Source: SAT2750 sp964476375
GTDB taxonomy: Bacteria > Planctomycetota > Planctomycetia > Pirellulales > Pirellulaceae
Assembly (NCBI GenBank): GCA_964476375.1
Contig: CAYYZW010000324.1
Span: 1 to 26,306, forward strand
Direction of reading: 5' to 3'
Length of the DNA stretch: 26,306 nt
The translations under genes and the position numbers were made by a program. Below, piece after piece: positions 23,929 to 26,306 of the stretch. Under the pieces are notes generated by a model, which saw nothing but the letters and a program-made list of their open reading frames with translations, was not told the origin of the DNA and did no database searches. Numbering within the stretch: position 1 is the stretch's first letter; every line of letters starts with the position of its first letter.

Positions 23929-26306
23929 ATGACAACTTTCACTCGCCTTCATCCTGCTTTCCGATGCAGTGTGTCGAGCCTGGCAGTGATCTTCACCGCC
24001 ATGCTGCTGGTTCCAGGCTGCTCCAATGATAGTAACGAGCCACTCACTAGTGAAAACAGCAAGTTCAACAGTGGTACCGCAAGCAGTGCCGCAGGTGAAA
24101 CCGACAATACAGCTTCCTCCCGACCAGAATCGTTGAGCGAACCGCTTGAAATCCCCACCGGGGACGCGGCCACATTGATCGAGTTTATCAAGAACGTCAC
24201 CAGCCTCCAGCCGTCCACTCGTGAGGAGGCAATGATCATGACCCAGGCGGTCCTGGGGGCAAGTAACCGGATTATCGATGACAAGCAGGCGACCGATTCT
24301 CAACGACGATTGGCCGTGGGGAAAAAAATCAACTCGCTGGAGGGGTTGTGGGAAATGAATTCCCCGGGAATCAAACAGGAAGTGATTGATTTTGCCAAGC
24401 AACTCTCGGTCGACCGTGACCCCCAGATGATGCAACAGGGAAAGTCCATTCTCTTTGGTTTCAGCGTGCAAGCGATCGCCAGCGGGGAGGACAAGGACTA
24501 CGAACAGTTCAAGGTAAAGACTCTGGCCTGGCTGGCAGACGGAATGGATAGCTCCGACGTTTTCAACCTTGTGCACCAGGCAGCACTTGCTTTGCAAAAG
24601 GTAGAACGTGAAGAGGAGGCAGCCGAGGTTTTCCAGGCCCTGGGAACCGCATTCAAGGACAGCAGCGACGAGAAACTTGCCAAGGAAGCGTTTAATATTC
24701 TCCAGTTGGCCGAGGTCTTTCGTGCCGATCTGGATATCAAGTTCGACGAACTTGCTCTCAAGGGGGAGTCCGCTTATCCCCCGCTGAAGGAATCGATTGC
24801 GGCCCTTTTGGCCATGGAAAACCCCGGGGGCGTTGTCTTTGACCGGGTACGTTCCATGGCCGAGTTGCTGGAACGAAGTAATTTCATCGCGGAGGCCATA
24901 GAAACCTACCAGTTACTGGAAAACACTTACAAGGATAACCCGGACGAGGAAATTCAAGACGTGGTGGAGCACCTGGTCACGCGTTCCATAACGCGGCTCT
25001 CCTTGATCGGCAAGCCGATACAAGTCGAGGGTATCCTGACGCGTGATGGAAGCCGGATCAACTGGGAGAGTTACCAGGACAAGATGGTATTGCTGTTTTT
25101 CTGGGCTGCCTGGGACGCTCCCAGTCTGCGAACGCTTCCGGAGCTGCTGGAGCAATACAAGCAGTACCAGGAGAAAGGGTTCGAGGTGATCGGCGTCAAC
25201 CTCGACGAAGATCCACAGCTGTTTGATGCCTTTAGCAAGGAGGGTATCAAGGAAGTTCTGAAAATCAACGAATTCCCCTGGGCGACGATCAGGACGATCG
25301 ATCCTGACCAGCGAGGGTTTGATACGCCACTGGCAGCCACCTGCGGCATTTCCAGTCTTCCGAGCACGATCTTGTTTGGACGGGACGGACAGGTGATGGC
25401 GATAAACGTGGGCGGTGATGTCCTCAAGAAACTACTGATCACACACCTGGAAGAAACCGAGGGCGACCAGGCAGAGACACCAGAGAGTATTCCGCCAGAG
25501 GCGAATGGTTCCACCATGGCCACGGGCACCTTTTTCTCCACGCTGTCAATGTTGATAAGCCCGTATTCCTTGTCCACGCACCTGCTGCTGGCCGAGGAAG
25601 AGGAGCAGGAAGAGGAAAACCCCTACCTTGCCGCGGACGGTCTTTCCACACTGGATCTTGTCGATTACCTGCTCGACATGCAGGAGAAACCACGTTCGAT
25701 CCGCCGCCGGCCTGGATTTGCCGAGGCTGTTTCGGAGGCAGCAGACCGGGTCCTGGACGCACAGACTTCTGACCGTTACCACGTGATCGCGGTCGAGGCC
25801 AAGGTTCAGGTACTCCATGAAATGGCATCGCTGGGAAACAAAAATGCCGATGCCATGCTAGTCACCCTGGTAGAGAAGCTGAAAGATGATGAGCGCCCCC
25901 AGATTGCCTCCCTGGTTCTGTTCCTGCAGATGGAACAGGCCATGCTCCTGGTTGATGAACTTCCCCTGGCCGAGGTTCCTGCGGCGCTGGATGCGATGCA
26001 GAAATTTCTTTCCGAACAGAAACTCCAGCAGCGACACCTGCGGATTGCTTCCGCCACGGTCCACGGCATCAACCGCCTTGAAGATGCAAAGCAAAAGGAA
26101 AACTACTTCCAGGCGTTTGGCAAGATTTTCGGTACAAGCACAGACAAGACACTTGCTTCCTATGGGCGAAAGATCGCAAGCAGCCCAACCGCCGGGCCCG
26201 CCGACCTGGTGGGAAAACCGCTGGAGCTGGAAGGAGAAACCGAGCTGGGAGTGGCACTGGACTGGCCATCTTACCGGGGCAAGGTCGTCCTTATCGATTT
26301 CTGGGC
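23929..26306 (+). CDS. Large lipoprotein with two thioredoxin/TlpA-like modules (3' truncated by the window edge)
   Basis: An uninterrupted frame of 792 codons runs off the right edge. The N-terminus is a lipoprotein-type signal (VIFTAMLLVPGC, probable lipidated Cys31), followed by a Ser/Asn-rich linker. Residues 80-355 are alpha-helical, TPR-like. A TlpA/thioredoxin-fold domain follows (about 361-510): GKPIQVEGI, VLLFFWAAWDAPS (387-399) and a cis-Pro loop SSLPSTI near 478. The usual WCxxC is WDAPS (Asp396, Ser399), so it cannot do disulfide exchange. Residues 530-555 are a hydrophobic signal-like stretch ending LLLA, then an acidic run and a second helical region. A second TlpA domain begins near 757 (GKPLELEG...GKVVLIDFWA) and is cut just before its active site. 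It probably works at the cell envelope; its redox function rests on the unseen second motif. Confidence 0.8.
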   Translation, partial: MTTFTRLHPAFRCSVSSLAVIFTAMLLVPGCSNDSNEPLTSENSKFNSGTASSAAGETDNTASSRPESLSEPLEIPTGDAATLIEFIKNVTSLQPSTREEAMIMTQAVLGASNRIIDDKQATDSQRRLAVGKKINSLEGLWEMNSPGIKQEVIDFAKQLSVDRDPQMMQQGKSILFGFSVQAIASGEDKDYEQFKVKTLAWLADGMDSSDVFNLVHQAALALQKVEREEEAAEVFQALGTAFKDSSDEKLAKEAFNILQLAEVFRADLDIKFDELALKGESAYPPLKESIAALLAMENPGGVVFDRVRSMAELLERSNFIAEAIETYQLLENTYKDNPDEEIQDVVEHLVTRSITRLSLIGKPIQVEGILTRDGSRINWESYQDKMVLLFFWAAWDAPSLRTLPELLEQYKQYQEKGFEVIGVNLDEDPQLFDAFSKEGIKEVLKINEFPWATIRTIDPDQRGFDTPLAATCGISSLPSTILFGRDGQVMAINVGGDVLKKLLITHLEETEGDQAETPESIPPEANGSTMATGTFFSTLSMLISPYSLSTHLLLAEEEEQEEENPYLAADGLSTLDLVDYLLDMQEKPRSIRRRPGFAEAVSEAADRVLDAQTSDRYHVIAVEAKVQVLHEMASLGNKNADAMLVTLVEKLKDDERPQIASLVLFLQMEQAMLLVDELPLAEVPAALDAMQKFLSEQKLQQRHLRIASATVHGINRLEDAKQKENYFQAFGKIFGTSTDKTLASYGRKIASSPTAGPADLVGKPLELEGETELGVALDWPSYRGKVVLIDFW

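Overview
The window looks like a chromosomal, housekeeping-type stretch from a member of the Planctomycetota, probably a marine or other aquatic Pirellulales relative. This is inferred from family-level features: a Ser/Thr kinase with a planctomycete-type N-terminal leader and a C-terminal PEGA-like tail, ribosomal protein L13 with a 'MAKAGEVEQKW' N-terminus, TlpA-type lipoproteins with long helical leaders, and GC-rich genes with weak or absent Shine-Dalgarno sites. No insertion sequence, prophage, CRISPR array or integration site was seen.

Layout, left to right. (1) The tail of an unknown gene runs convergently into a flavin-reductase-like gene, followed by a membrane Ser/Thr kinase. (2) A divergent pair, L-fuconate dehydratase and a DapA-family lyase, looks like a small deoxysugar (L-fucose) catabolic module. 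(3) A minus-strand block holds hypoxanthine phosphoribosyltransferase, two GT4-like glycosyltransferases in a tightly packed operon, and an AsnB-type amidotransferase; the last three suggest surface polysaccharide or glycan building. (4) A Gfo/Idh/MocA oxidoreductase overlaps a 12-TM MFS transporter, with an esterase-D-like hydrolase divergent from them. (5) A complete three-gene proton-translocating transhydrogenase operon (pntAA-pntAB-pntB) is divergent from rplM-rpsI and a tRNA-Leu(GAG). (6) A secreted PL10-type pectate lyase converges on a leucyl aminopeptidase, which is divergent from a UbiD-family decarboxylase. (7) Next come a prepilin-peptidase homologue and a very long lipoprotein that runs off the right edge.

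The most unusual items are these. The long lipoprotein has two thioredoxin/TlpA modules, the first without its CXXC cysteines, joined by what looks like a buried signal peptide. The prepilin-peptidase homologue keeps the zinc cysteines but lacks both catalytic aspartates. One glycosyltransferase has His-X7-His where GT4 enzymes have Glu-X7-Glu. The transhydrogenase subunits carry acidic extensions. A possible terminator/anti-terminator pair lies in the leader of the flavin reductase gene. A recurring TAGAAT hexamer sits 47-60 nt upstream of four start codons and probably marks the vegetative -10 element.

I see no clearly new multi-gene defence or mobile system here; the novelty is at the level of individual proteins and leaders.
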